This document shows, piece by piece, positions 20,182 to 28,956 of a stretch of DNA of 64,000 bases; position 1 is the stretch's first letter; each line of letters opens with the position of its first letter. A program made the translations under genes and the position numbers. The stretch spans positions 901,846 to 965,845 of the forward strand of contig NZ_LT607802.1 of assembly GCF_900090205.1 (NCBI RefSeq). Direction: 5' to 3'. The notes beneath the pieces were generated by a model, which was given only the letters and a program-made list of their open reading frames with translations, was not told where the DNA came from and ran no database searches. Source of the stretch: Vogesella sp. LIG4. Lineage in GTDB: Bacteria > Pseudomonadota > Gammaproteobacteria > Burkholderiales > Chromobacteriaceae.

Positions 20182-20894
20182 GCCTGCTGCTCCCCGGTTT
20201 TTTCACCGGCCAGGCATTCGGCCAGCACCCCGCCGCCCACGCCGGCCGCCGCGGCCAGCATCAGCCCCAGCTTGTACGGCAGCCCGCGCGCCAGCAGTGC
20301 CACCGCGCCGGCCAGCAGCGCCGCCAGCAGCACCGGGCGCTGCCGCAGCTGCGGCGCCACGATGGCGGCAAAGGTGGCCACCATGGCAAAGTCCAGCCCC
20401 AGCTCGGCAAGGCCGGGCACGCTCTTGCCCAGCAGCACGCCGCCGATGGTCCAGAACTGCCAGTTCAGGTACATGGCCAGCGAGGAACCCAGCCAGTACC
20501 AGGCGCCGGCCATGTCGTCGCCGTGCTCGCGCAGGCGATGCTCCACCACGGCGAAGGTTTCGTCGGTGAGCCAGAACGCCAGCGGCCAGCGCCAGCGGGC
20601 CGGCAGGTGGCGCGCATGCGGCAGCAGCGTGGCGCTGTACAGCGCATGGCGCAGGTTGACCACAAAGGTGGTGAGCCACAGCACCGGCAGTGCCACGCCG
20701 CCGCCGATCAGGCCGACGGCAACGAACTGCGACGAGCCGGCGAACACCAGCGCCGACAACGCCAGCGTGGCCCACACCGGAATACCGCTGGCAATGGCCA
20801 GGGTGCCGAAGATCACGCCGAAGGGCGCGGCGCCCACCAGCATGGGAATGGTGTCGCGAACGCCGGCCATCGACGCGCTGCGAGGGGAATGCAT
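20178..20894 (-). CDS. azlC: AzlC family branched-chain amino acid exporter subunit
   Basis: 238-residue polytopic protein. Family signatures: [39 protein letters not shown] and LTDETFAV. It pairs with AzlD to export branched-chain amino acids. No lrp- or asnC-like regulator adjoins it. A MITE-like repeat (20921-21060) fills the upstream region and may affect its promoter. Confidence 0.9.
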   Translation of the reverse strand: MHSPRSASMAGVRDTIPMLVGAAPFGVIFGTLAIASGIPVWATLALSALVFAGSSQFVAVGLIGGGVALPVLWLTTFVVNLRHALYSATLLPHARHLPARWRWPLAFWLTDETFAVVEHRLREHGDDMAGAWYWLGSSLAMYLNWQFWTIGGVLLGKSVPGLAELGLDFAMVATFAAIVAPQLRQRPVLLAALLAGAVALLARGLPYKLGLMLAAAAGVGGGVLAECLAGEKTGEQQA

Positions 20895-20920
20895 GAGAAG
20901 ACTCCTGTTGGTTCTACAAG

Positions 20921-21060
20921 CCTGTTCACGATCTCGTGCGCGAGAGCGAGACAGGGCGAAAACGGCTGAGCAAGCGGAATTGACATGACGTCAATGCGCA
21001 TTTCGAAGCCGTACTCACCGTGCAACGTTTCACGACGCGCAGCAGATCGTGCACAGGCGC
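20921..21060. repeat. MITE-like intergenic repeat, copy B
   Basis: 140 bp, the closest match to copy A: same ends (TGTTCACGATCT / AGATCGTGCACA) and the same internal blocks (GAGACAGGGCGAAAACGGCTGAG, and TTGACATGACGTCAA as a perfect small palindrome). The right end touches the stop codon of the minus-strand GFA gene (21062-21060). An uptake-like word follows at 21066, inside that gene's last codons. Confidence 0.8.
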
Positions 21061-21527
21061 TAAGGTTGGCCGCAAGCCGCGGCGTACTCACGCCAGGCCT
21101 GCAGCAGGGCATCCCACGAGGGCGGGTTGCCCGGGTAGCACGGCACACCGGCCGGCGGCTGCCACCAGGCTGGCGCGCTGTCGGTCCAGATATGCGCCAC
21201 CGGCTGCAGGCCGGCAGACTCGTCCAGCGAGCCAGGCTTGATGCTGAGTATGTCGCCCGCGCCCTCGGTGCGGTGGAACAGCCGGTTGCCGCACTGCGCG
21301 CAGAAATGGCAATCCATCACCCGGCCGGACGGTGTGCGCCGCTGCCAGCACTGCAACTGCCCCTGCAGCAACGACAACTCCGGTGACCGCAGCCACAGCG
21401 CCATGCCGAAGGCACTGGCGGACTGTCGCTGACAGTCGCGGCAATGGCAGGCAAACACGGTGGCCACTTCACCCCGCACCCGGTAACGCACGGCGCCACA
21501 CTGGCACTGGCCATGAAAGCTCTGCAT
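21060..21527 (-). CDS. GFA family protein (glutathione-dependent formaldehyde-activating enzyme-like, CENP-V fold)
   Basis: 155 residues with the zinc-binding cysteines of the GFA/CENP-V fold: GQCQCGAVRY near the start, CHCRDCQ near residue 28, and FCAQCGNRLF near residue 75. Family members are often annotated as glutathione S-conjugate enzymes, but most have no proven activity. I chose the ATG at 21527 (MQSFHGQCQCGAV), the usual start relative to the first cysteines. The stop codon is contributed at the edge of a MITE-like repeat. Confidence 0.85.
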   Translation of the reverse strand: MQSFHGQCQCGAVRYRVRGEVATVFACHCRDCQRQSASAFGMALWLRSPELSLLQGQLQCWQRRTPSGRVMDCHFCAQCGNRLFHRTEGAGDILSIKPGSLDESAGLQPVAHIWTDSAPAWWQPPAGVPCYPGNPPSWDALLQAWREYAAACGQP

Positions 21528-21605
21528 TGCTGCCTCCCGCAAGCAAAACGCCATTCTGGCATGTCGCCGCGGGCGGGCGGCAGAACAGGCTGTTCAGTTG
21601 CCCGA

Positions 21606-22472
21606 CTATGGCAGTGCCGGCTGCCCGCCGGCTTGAACGATCTTGCGCTCGCCGCGCAGCGTGCGCTGGTAGGCGGCCGGGGTAATGCCCAGCGCGGCGC
21701 GGAAGGCGCGCGTCAGCTGCGGCTGGTCGGCAAAGCCCAGCTGGCTGGCCACCGAGGCCGCGGCCATACCCTGCGCCAGCAGGGCACGGGCGCGCGCCAC
21801 GCGCAGCTGGTTGCGCCAGGCCACCGGCGGCAGGCCGTACTGCTGGCGAAAGCGCCGGTTCAGATGCCAGGGGGACAGGCCGGCCTCGTCGGCCAGCTGC
21901 TGCAGCGACAGATTGTCGGCCAGCCGGTCGGCCAGCAGCTCGCGCACCCGCTGCAAGGCGGGCTGGGCCGCCGGCAATGCCATTTCGCGCACCGCCATGT
22001 GGCGGGTGAGCACCGCGGCAAACACCTCCTGCTGCACGCTTTCGCGCAGCAGCCAGTCGGCACTGTCGCGCAGCAGCGGCTGCAACTGCCACAACCGCTG
22101 CCACAGCTCCGGGTCGTACACCACGGTGTCGCGGAAATACGGCACCACCGCCCGGCCGGCAATCTGGCTTGCCAGCCCGCTCATCAGCTGTGCCGACGGG
22201 TAGTAGCCGTGATAGCCCCAGCCGGCCTCGTCGGCAGACTCCCCGGTGTGCACCTCGCCGGGGTTGATCAGGATCAGCGAGCCGGGGCCGGCCACATGGG
22301 TGCCGCCATGCCAGTAATAGGACTGCGCGCCCCAATGCAGGGTGTTCACCACGTATTCCTCGTGGAAATGCGGGGCAAACACCTGCTTGGTATAGAAGGC
22401 GTCCAGCAATTCCAGCGGCGCGATGTCATCGGCGCGGAAAAAGCGGGCGTATTCGGGGCGGGGAGCGGACAT
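21606..22472 (-). CDS. AraC family transcriptional regulator
   Basis: 288 residues: N-terminal cupin-like sensor domain (HFHEEYVVNTL and GSLILINPGEVHTG are typical) and C-terminal double helix-turn-helix (NLSLQQLADEAGLSPWHLNRRFRQ, then VASQLGFADQPQLTRAFR, GITPAAYQ). The sensed ligand is unknown. I chose the ATG at 22472; the reading further upstream lacks family features. It is divergent from the copper chaperone gene (183 bp between), but whether it controls that gene is not shown. Confidence 0.85.
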   Translation of the reverse strand: MSAPRPEYARFFRADDIAPLELLDAFYTKQVFAPHFHEEYVVNTLHWGAQSYYWHGGTHVAGPGSLILINPGEVHTGESADEAGWGYHGYYPSAQLMSGLASQIAGRAVVPYFRDTVVYDPELWQRLWQLQPLLRDSADWLLRESVQQEVFAAVLTRHMAVREMALPAAQPALQRVRELLADRLADNLSLQQLADEAGLSPWHLNRRFRQQYGLPPVAWRNQLRVARARALLAQGMAAASVASQLGFADQPQLTRAFRAALGITPAAYQRTLRGERKIVQAGGQPALP

Positions 22473-22654
22473 GTCGGTGTGGCGGCAGGTGGATACCGCA
22501 TTCTGGCACAGCGCTGCGCCGGCGCCTTGAACGATCTTGCCCGGCTGCGGCCATACCGGTGGCAACGCGCTGCGACGTTTTGACGCAGCCATCCCGCATG
22601 GCCGCGTGGTAGCCTTGCGGCCAACGTTCACCCCCAGCAATCCAAGGAAGTTTT

Positions 22655-23134
22655 ATGCGCACATTCGCCACCCTGGCCCTGGCCTGCCTGCTGTCGCTGC
22701 CGGCCATGGCGCACGAATACACTGTCGGCAACCTCAAGATCATCCACCCGTACAGCCGCGCCATGCCGCCGGCCAGCCCGGCCGCCGCGGTGTTCTTCAG
22801 CATCGTCAACAAGGGCCAGCAAGCCGACCGCCTGCTGGCGATCACCACCCCCCAGGCCCCGCGCGCCGAACTGCACAAGCACAGCAACGACAACGGCGTG
22901 ATGCGCATGCGCCCGCTGGAAGGCGGCGTAGCCATCGCCGCTGGTGAAACCGTGAAACTGGCTCCCGGCGGAGTGCACGTGATGCTGCTGGACCTCAAGC
23001 AGCAGGCCAAAGCCGGCGACCACTTTCCGCTGACGCTGAAGTTCGAGAAGGCCGGCGAGGTGAAGGTGGATGTCAAGGTGGAAGACGGCGCCGATCTGCC
23101 GATGCAGCACGGCGACATGCCGATGAAGAACTGA
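22655..23134 (+). CDS. Periplasmic copper chaperone PCu(A)C
   Basis: 159 residues with signal peptide (MRTFATLALACLLSLPAMA). The mature protein has the metal site of PCuAC proteins: ELHKHSNDNGVMRMRPL, about 40 residues later GGVHVMLLDL. It delivers Cu(I) to cytochrome oxidase or to Sco-type proteins in the periplasm. The C-terminus is Met/His-rich (MQHGDMPMKN), also able to bind copper. An uptake-like word sits just upstream (22616-22624). A terminator follows. Confidence 0.9.
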   Translation: MRTFATLALACLLSLPAMAHEYTVGNLKIIHPYSRAMPPASPAAAVFFSIVNKGQQADRLLAITTPQAPRAELHKHSNDNGVMRMRPLEGGVAIAAGETVKLAPGGVHVMLLDLKQQAKAGDHFPLTLKFEKAGEVKVDVKVEDGADLPMQHGDMPMKN

Positions 23135-23159
23135 GCCGCGCAGCCAGGCTCTATACAGC

Positions 23160-23190
23160 AAGCCCTTGTGCCACGCACAAGGGCTTTGTT
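23160..23190 (+). terminator. Rho-independent terminator after the copper chaperone
   Basis: 11-bp stem AAGCCCTTGTG (23160-23170) with CACAAGGGCTT (23176-23186), 5-nt loop, then TGTTG. It lies 26 nt past the stop. The remaining 140 bp up to the next gene is lower in GC (TTAGTTAAGGTAATTTAAC near 23235) and probably holds that gene's promoter. Confidence 0.85.
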
Positions 23191-23329
23191 GCATCCGCAG
23201 AATGGTGGCCCGGCGGTGCCACAACGCCGGCATGATTAGTTAAGGTAATTTAACAATACCCAGCGTCAGCCCCTGTCGAACTGCTATGCTGGACGCCTTG
23301 CCGAATTTCGCTGCTCCGACGCGCCTAGC

Positions 23330-26059
23330 ATGCTGATCAAACGTTTCCGCCCGCTGCTGTTGTTGTTGTTGCTGTTGTTGCTTGGTCTGGCCGGTATCTG
23401 GCAGATCGCGCGCAGTGCCGCGCGCGAGCTGGACAACGCCTCCAATCACATGATCCAGCAGGGGCTGGAGCTGGAACTGCAGCAACAGCGCCGGCAGCTG
23501 GCCACCACGCTGGCAGATTACGCGGTGTGGAACGACATGGCAGTGCACCTCAATGCGCTGCAGCCGGATATCGCCTGGCTGAACGACAACCTCACCTCCT
23601 CCATCTACCACAACCTGGGCGTGCAGCTGGCGCTGCTGATCGACAAGGAGCGCGGCGTGCTGCTGGGCCGCCGCCACGGCATCCTGGCGCCGCAGCCCAG
23701 CCAGTTGCTGCCGCTGGCGCCGGCGCAGTGGCAAGCGCTGCTGCGCAATGCCGACCGCTACGCTGCGGCCAACCAGTATGGCCAGCCGTTCAGCCAGCTG
23801 ATCCAGTACAACGCGCTCAACCTGCAGACCGGCCAGCCGGAAAGCCGGCTGCTGATGCTGTCACTACAGCGCATCAGCCCGGAAAACCCGCAGCAGCCGG
23901 TCGGCCCGATTCCGCGCTACCTGCTGTTCGCCCGCCACCTGGACAGCGAGCTGCAGCAGCAGATCGCCAATACCTACGGCCTGAGCAGCCTGTCGCTGAA
24001 CTTCGGCCAGGTGAACCCGGAACTGAAGGAAGTGCTGCCGCTGAAAGACAGCAGCGGCCAGACGCTGGCCTACCTGAGCTGGCCGGCGCAAAGCCCCGGC
24101 CAGGCGCTGCTGCAGCGCGTGCTGCCGCAAAGCCTGTTGCTGCTGATCATGATGCTGCTGCTGGGCCTGCTGGTCATCCGCACCGCCATGGGCTCGCAGC
24201 GTCGCCAGCAACAACTGGCCGAACGCAAACAGCAGCAGGGTCAGACACTGCAGCAGTTGATCTCGCTGCGGCGCGACGACCAGCAGGAGCTGGAAGACTA
24301 CCTGTCCGAAGTGCTGCCGCTGGTGGCGCAGGCACTGCACATCTCGCGCGTCAGCGTGTGGCAGTTCAGCAGCGATCAAAAGGAAATGCAGTGCCTGGCC
24401 GGCATCAACACCCTTACCGGCGAGCGCCTGGGCGGCGAAATACTGGATGAAAGCCACCACGGCGACTACCTGCAGGCCATGCTGGCCACCGGCATGCTCG
24501 CCAGCAACAAGATCGAGGACGACCCGCGGCTGCAGTCGCTGCAGCACTATCTGTACGCCCGCGGCGTCACCGCGCTGCTGGACATCGCCATCATGGTGGG
24601 CGGCATGCACCACGGCATCCTGTGCGTCGAATCGCAGACCCCGCGCCGCGAATGGCTGCAGGACGAAATCGACTTCGTCAGCGCTGCGGCCAACATCATC
24701 GCCCTGGTGATGGAGGCGCGCGCGCGCCTGCATGCCGAAGGCGAGCTGTACCGCCAGTTCTACTACGACCGCTTTACCGGCCTGCCCAACCGCATCCGCC
24801 TGCTGATGCAGCTGGATGAGTTACTGCAGCAGCGCCAGCACAGCAGCCAGCGCGATGCACAGCCGGTGGGCTGCGTGATGCTGTCGGTGGAAGGGCTGGC
24901 CAACATCAACGAGCTGTTCGGCCGCGACAACGGCGATTTGGTGATCCGCGAACTGGGCCGCCGGCTGGAAGGAAGCATCGGCAACGGCGAAATGGTGGCG
25001 CGCTGCGCCGACAACCGCTTTGCGCTGCAACTGCTGGGCAATGACGAAGAGCAGCTGTCGCGCCGCGTGGACGACATCACCACCCAGCTGGCCAAGCCGC
25101 TGGAAGTGCAGGGGCAGCCGCTGTTCCTGCGCCTGAGCGTGGGCCTGGCCATCTACCCGCACGACTGCGACGAGGCCGAGGCGATCCTGGAAAACGCCGA
25201 GGCCGCGCTGCTGCTGTCACGCGAAAGCCCCGGCAGCTGGGTGCGCTTCCACCCGGAAATCAACAGCAACTGGCGCCGCCGCAACCGGCTGCAGGCCGAC
25301 CTGCGCCAGGCCGCCCCGCGCGGCGAGCTGCTGCTGAACTACCAGCCCTATGTGTCGCTGAAAACCGGCAAGGTGGCCGGTGCCGAGGCGCTGGTGCGCT
25401 GGCAGCACCCGGAACTGGGCCTGATCTCGCCGGTGGACTTCATCCCGCTGGCGGAGGAAACCGGCGTCATCCACGCGCTGGGCGAGTGGGTGCTGCAGGA
25501 AGGCATCCGCCACGCCGTGCAATGGCGCGAGCAGTACCTGAGCAACTTCGTCATCTCCATCAACGTATCGCTGCTGCAGCTGGAGGACCCGCGCTTTGCC
25601 GAAGTGGTGGCCGTGATCCTGGCCACCCACCACCTGCCGGGCGAAGCGCTGGAGCTGGAGGTGACCGAAGGCCTGGCGCTGCGCAACACCCCGGCCATCG
25701 ACAGCAACCTGCAGCAGCTGCGCGCGCAGGGCATCGCCATCGCCATTGACGACTTCGGCACCGGCTATGCCTCGTTCAGCTACCTGCGCCGCTTCCCGGT
25801 GGAAAAGCTCAAGATCGACAAGCAGTTCCTCGACCTGGTGCCGGAAAACGAAAGCAGCAGCAACCTGGTGCGCATGATCGTGGCCATGGGCCACACCCTG
25901 GGCGCCTCGGTTACCGGTGAGGGCATCGAGAACATCCAGCAAGCGCGCTTCCTCGCCCAGCACGGCTGCGATTATGCGCAGGGCTACCTGATCAGCCGCC
26001 CGCTGCCAGGCAGTGCGCTGGAGCAGTTCCTGGCTGAAGCAAAACCATTGCCGCTCTAG
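23330..26059 (+). CDS. CHASE4-GAF-(degenerate GGDEF)-EAL protein, probable c-di-GMP phosphodiesterase
   Basis: 909 residues. Order: leucine-rich membrane segment (residues ~8-26), periplasmic CHASE4-like sensor with the DYAVWNDM motif (~65), second membrane segment (~262-283), coiled linker, GAF domain (~320-470), GGDEF domain (~475-640), EAL domain (~655-900). The GGDEF active loop is replaced by RCADNRF (near 560), so it cannot make c-di-GMP. The EAL domain keeps its key residues: EALVRW (~686), INVS, LEVTEG, DDFGTG (~806), KLKIDK, GEGIE. It should therefore hydrolyse c-di-GMP in response to a periplasmic signal. Confidence 0.9.
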   Translation: MLIKRFRPLLLLLLLLLLGLAGIWQIARSAARELDNASNHMIQQGLELELQQQRRQLATTLADYAVWNDMAVHLNALQPDIAWLNDNLTSSIYHNLGVQLALLIDKERGVLLGRRHGILAPQPSQLLPLAPAQWQALLRNADRYAAANQYGQPFSQLIQYNALNLQTGQPESRLLMLSLQRISPENPQQPVGPIPRYLLFARHLDSELQQQIANTYGLSSLSLNFGQVNPELKEVLPLKDSSGQTLAYLSWPAQSPGQALLQRVLPQSLLLLIMMLLLGLLVIRTAMGSQRRQQQLAERKQQQGQTLQQLISLRRDDQQELEDYLSEVLPLVAQALHISRVSVWQFSSDQKEMQCLAGINTLTGERLGGEILDESHHGDYLQAMLATGMLASNKIEDDPRLQSLQHYLYARGVTALLDIAIMVGGMHHGILCVESQTPRREWLQDEIDFVSAAANIIALVMEARARLHAEGELYRQFYYDRFTGLPNRIRLLMQLDELLQQRQHSSQRDAQPVGCVMLSVEGLANINELFGRDNGDLVIRELGRRLEGSIGNGEMVARCADNRFALQLLGNDEEQLSRRVDDITTQLAKPLEVQGQPLFLRLSVGLAIYPHDCDEAEAILENAEAALLLSRESPGSWVRFHPEINSNWRRRNRLQADLRQAAPRGELLLNYQPYVSLKTGKVAGAEALVRWQHPELGLISPVDFIPLAEETGVIHALGEWVLQEGIRHAVQWREQYLSNFVISINVSLLQLEDPRFAEVVAVILATHHLPGEALELEVTEGLALRNTPAIDSNLQQLRAQGIAIAIDDFGTGYASFSYLRRFPVEKLKIDKQFLDLVPENESSSNLVRMIVAMGHTLGASVTGEGIENIQQARFLAQHGCDYAQGYLISRPLPGSALEQFLAEAKPLPL

Positions 26060-26456
26060 CCCGGAACACGATATTTCCGGACAAAAGCTTGTAGCAAACA
26101 CAACAGATTGTTGCAGTGATGTAACATCGTGCACTGCAACATCGGCAGACAGTTCACCGCCTTGCTTCCCAGCATGCGCCAACATGATGCACACTGCCCC
26201 TCACGTTGCATCGCCGCCTCCAGCACTGCGCCAGGTTTACCAAAGACCGGGTGATGGAGGAGAGACAAGCTCAACATGGGCCACATAAGACACAATACAG
26301 ACATCAAGCGGAACAAGGCGGCGATGCAACGTCCCTCCGCGGGTTAACCACCCGGTCAGCTTTATCCCGAACAAATACCCCTTCAGCAGCAAACTCCCGG
26401 TTTTCAGGCCCCGCCCGGACCAGTAACATCGTCGTTTTCAGCGCTGGCCAGCCATC
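26060..26456. other. 397-bp non-coding region with three long inverted repeats, two of them interleaved
   Basis: No convincing gene. GC is lower than in the surroundings. Inverted repeats: (1) 10 bp, TGTTGCAGTG (26109-26118) with CACTGCAACA (26132-26141). (2) 17 bp, ACGTTGCATCGCCGCCT (26203-26219) with its reverse complement at 26316-26332. (3) 9 bp, GACCGGGTG (26245-26253) with CACCCGGTC (26349-26357). Repeats 2 and 3 interleave, giving a pseudoknot-like topology if transcribed. Repeat 1 may end the upstream EAL gene. Confidence 0.55.
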
Positions 26457-26759
26457 ATGACCGATACCGTTTCCCCTGCCCTGCCCCGCGTGGCGATTCG
26501 CTACTGCACCGGCTGCCGCTGGCTGCTGCGCGCCGCCTGGATGGCGCAGGAGCTGCTTACCACCTTCGAGAAGGACCTCGCCGAAGTGGCGCTGCAACCC
26601 GGCAGCGGCGGCGTATTCCAGGTCAGCGTCGATGGCGAACTGCTGTGGGACCGCGCCCGCGACGGCGGCTTTCCCGACATCAAGGAGCTGAAGCAGCGCG
26701 TGCGCGACCGCGTGGCGCCGGAAAAGTCGCTGGGCCACAGCGACAAAGCCGCCGACTAG
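26457..26759 (+). CDS. SelT/SelW/SelH (Rdx) family thioredoxin-fold protein
   Basis: 100 residues. The pattern IRYCTGCRWLLRAAWMAQEL with its CxxC (CTGC) near residue 17, followed by PGSGGVFQV and FPDIKELKQRVRD, is the Rdx family, the cysteine form of eukaryotic SelW selenoproteins. A redox role is inferred from the family; the partner is unknown. It lies 19 nt before dinB in the same direction, with an uptake-like word (26768-26776) in the gap. Confidence 0.85.
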   Translation: MTDTVSPALPRVAIRYCTGCRWLLRAAWMAQELLTTFEKDLAEVALQPGSGGVFQVSVDGELLWDRARDGGFPDIKELKQRVRDRVAPEKSLGHSDKAAD

Positions 26760-26778
26760 CCGCAACGTTGGCCGCAGC

Positions 26779-27867
26779 ATGTCCTCCGTGCAACGCAAGA
26801 TCATCCACATCGACTGCGACTGTTTCTTCGCCGCGGTGGAGATGCGCGACAACCCGGCCTGGCGCGACATCCCGCTGGCGGTGGGCGGCCAGCCCGGCCA
26901 GCGCGGGGTGATCTCCACCTGCAACTACGTGGCGCGCCGCTTCGGCGTGAAAAGCGCCATGCCCTCGTCACTGGCGATGCGGCTGTGCCCGGAGCTGCTG
27001 ATCGTCGGCTCGGACTTTGCCCGCTACCGCGCCGCCAGCCAGGCGGTGCATGCCATCTTCCAGCGCTACACCAGCCTGATCGAGCCGCTGTCACTGGACG
27101 AAGCCTACCTGGACGTGAGCGGTCAACCGCATTGCCAGGGCAGCGCCAGCCTGATGGCGGCCGAAATTCGCGACGCCATCCGCAGCGAGGTGGGCATCAC
27201 CGCCTCCGCCGGCATCGCACCCAACAAGTTCCTGGCCAAGATCGCCAGCGACTGGAACAAGCCGGACGGCCAGTTCCTGGTGCGGCCGCAGGACGTGGCC
27301 GACTTCGTGCGCGTGCTGCCGGTGGAAAAGATCTGGGGCGTGGGCGAGGTAACCGCCGGCAAGCTCAAGCAGCAGGGCTTTCACACCTGCGGCGACCTGC
27401 AGCAGCTGGAGCTGCTGGAGATGCTGCGCCGCTTCGGCAAGTTCGGCAAAAACCTGTACGAGCTGGCGCGCGGCATCGACCACCGCAGCGTGCACACCGA
27501 GCACGAGCGCAAATCGGTAAGCGTGGAAGAAACCTACACCCGCGACCTGCCCGATCTCGCCGCCTGCCGTGCCGAGCTGCCGCCGCTGATCACCCGGCTG
27601 CGCGAACGGCTGCGCCGCGCCGGCAACCCGCCGTTTCGCGGCATGAACATCAAGATCAAGTTCGCCGACTTCACCCAGACCACGGTGGAAACCGTGGCGC
27701 ACGAGCTGGATGAAGCAGTACTGGACAACCTGCTGGCCACCGGCTTTGCCCGCGGCAACCGCCCGGTGCGGCTGCTGGGCGTGGGCGTGCGGCTGCAGGA
27801 GGCGCAGCGCGTGCCGCAGCAGCTGCAACTGTTCGACATCCGCAGCAACGACAACGCCGCCGGATAA
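26779..27867 (+). CDS. dinB: DNA polymerase IV DinB
   Basis: 362-residue Y-family translesion polymerase. Motifs: HIDCDCFFAAVEMRD at the start (catalytic Asp), then SLDEAYLDVS near residue 105 (catalytic Asp-Glu), SAGIAPNKFLAKIAS, and the helix-hairpin-helix region. The tail QLQLFDI is a beta-clamp binding motif. I see no LexA box just upstream. It may be transcribed with the SelW-like gene. Confidence 0.96.
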   Translation: MSSVQRKIIHIDCDCFFAAVEMRDNPAWRDIPLAVGGQPGQRGVISTCNYVARRFGVKSAMPSSLAMRLCPELLIVGSDFARYRAASQAVHAIFQRYTSLIEPLSLDEAYLDVSGQPHCQGSASLMAAEIRDAIRSEVGITASAGIAPNKFLAKIASDWNKPDGQFLVRPQDVADFVRVLPVEKIWGVGEVTAGKLKQQGFHTCGDLQQLELLEMLRRFGKFGKNLYELARGIDHRSVHTEHERKSVSVEETYTRDLPDLAACRAELPPLITRLRERLRRAGNPPFRGMNIKIKFADFTQTTVETVAHELDEAVLDNLLATGFARGNRPVRLLGVGVRLQEAQRVPQQLQLFDIRSNDNAAG

Positions 27868-27954
27868 GCGGCGGCGTTTGGCGGTGTCACGCCGAGGGCA
27901 GAGCGTAGCGGCGCGAACAAAACCGCGCGGATCAGGGGGAGTCTTGCGTGTCGC

Positions 27955-28956
27955 TCAGCGGCTGGCCAACTGCGCGCGCTGCTGCCAGGCCTCCACGATG
28001 CGGCGAATCACCGGCAGCGCCTCGCGGCCAACCTTTTCACCTTCGCGGATCGCACGACGTCGCTGGTCGAAGCCGGCGGCGCCCAGGCTCAGCACCCGCG
28101 GGCGCAGGATCACGTCGGCCTGCTTCAGCTCCAGTGCCAGCGCCGCCTGGTTCATGATGGCCACGCTCTGGTTGAAGTTGCCGAACAGCCCGCTCTTGCG
28201 CTGCACCGGCTTGGCGGAGATATCCACCGCAATCACGATGTCGGCGCCCATCTCGCGTGCCGCCACCACCGGCACCGGGCTCACCAGGCCGCCATCCACA
28301 TAGCGGCGGCCCTTGATGCTCACCGGCTGGAATACATTGGGAATCGCCGCCGAGGCACGCACGGCCAGGCCGGTGTTGCCGCTGCGGAAAACCGAGCGCT
28401 CGCCGCTGTCGAAATTGGTGGCCACCGCGGCGAACTTGCGCGGCAGCGCCTCGATCGGGCGGTTGCCCACCTGGCGATTGACGAAGGCCTGCAGCTTCTC
28501 GCCCTTGAGGAAGCCGTTGCTGGACAGGGTGAAATCCTTGAGCTCGTCGGCCTGCATCGCCAGTGCGCGGCGGTACAGCTTCTCGCCGCTCATGCCGGAA
28601 GCGTAGATGGCGCCCACCACGCTGCCGGCGCTGGTGCCGGCCACGATGTCGGCCTGGATGCCGGCCTGCTCCAGCACGCGGATCACCCCGACGTGGGCAA
28701 AACCCTTGGCGGCACCGCCACCCAGTGCCAGCGCGATGCGCGGCTTGCGCAGCGGCGTCTTGGCTGCCGCCACCGCCGGCTTGGCCGGCAGGTTGGCCGC
28801 AACGCCGGGCACGCTGGCAGCCGGTGCTGATGCCTGGGCTATCGGTACCGGCAGTGGCGTGGCAGGCGGGTTCTGTGCCGCCGGCGGCTGCGGGCTGGTA
28901 CAGGCGGCCAGCAAGGCAGCGGCCAGCAGCGCGAGCAGGCTGCCGCGCTTAGCCAT
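27955..28956 (-). CDS. Patatin-like phospholipase, lipoprotein (paralogue 2)
   Basis: 333 residues. Lipoprotein signal with lipobox LAAC (residues ~13-19), then a Pro/Ala-rich linker of about 50 residues, then a patatin domain: GGGAAKGFAHVGV (oxyanion loop), GTSAGS (nucleophile serine) and DGGLVSP (catalytic Asp). Probably an outer-membrane-anchored lipid acyl hydrolase facing the periplasm. It overlaps the preceding patatin gene by 8 nt and shares about two thirds of its residues, so this is a tandem duplication. Start set at MAKRGSLLALL. Confidence 0.88.
   Translation of the reverse strand: MAKRGSLLALLAAALLAACTSPQPPAAQNPPATPLPVPIAQASAPAASVPGVAANLPAKPAVAAAKTPLRKPRIALALGGGAAKGFAHVGVIRVLEQAGIQADIVAGTSAGSVVGAIYASGMSGEKLYRRALAMQADELKDFTLSSNGFLKGEKLQAFVNRQVGNRPIEALPRKFAAVATNFDSGERSVFRSGNTGLAVRASAAIPNVFQPVSIKGRRYVDGGLVSPVPVVAAREMGADIVIAVDISAKPVQRKSGLFGNFNQSVAIMNQAALALELKQADVILRPRVLSLGAAGFDQRRRAIREGEKVGREALPVIRRIVEAWQQRAQLASR

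Noticed and set aside
26056..26316. An 86-codon minus-strand frame in the gene-free region before the SelW-like gene
   Set aside because: No ribosome site, odd composition (many Met, Cys, His), and it crosses the inverted repeats; no family resemblance.
26700..26779. LexA box upstream of dinB
   Set aside because: No CTG-N10-CAG palindrome of adequate quality; dinB may be transcribed with the preceding gene.
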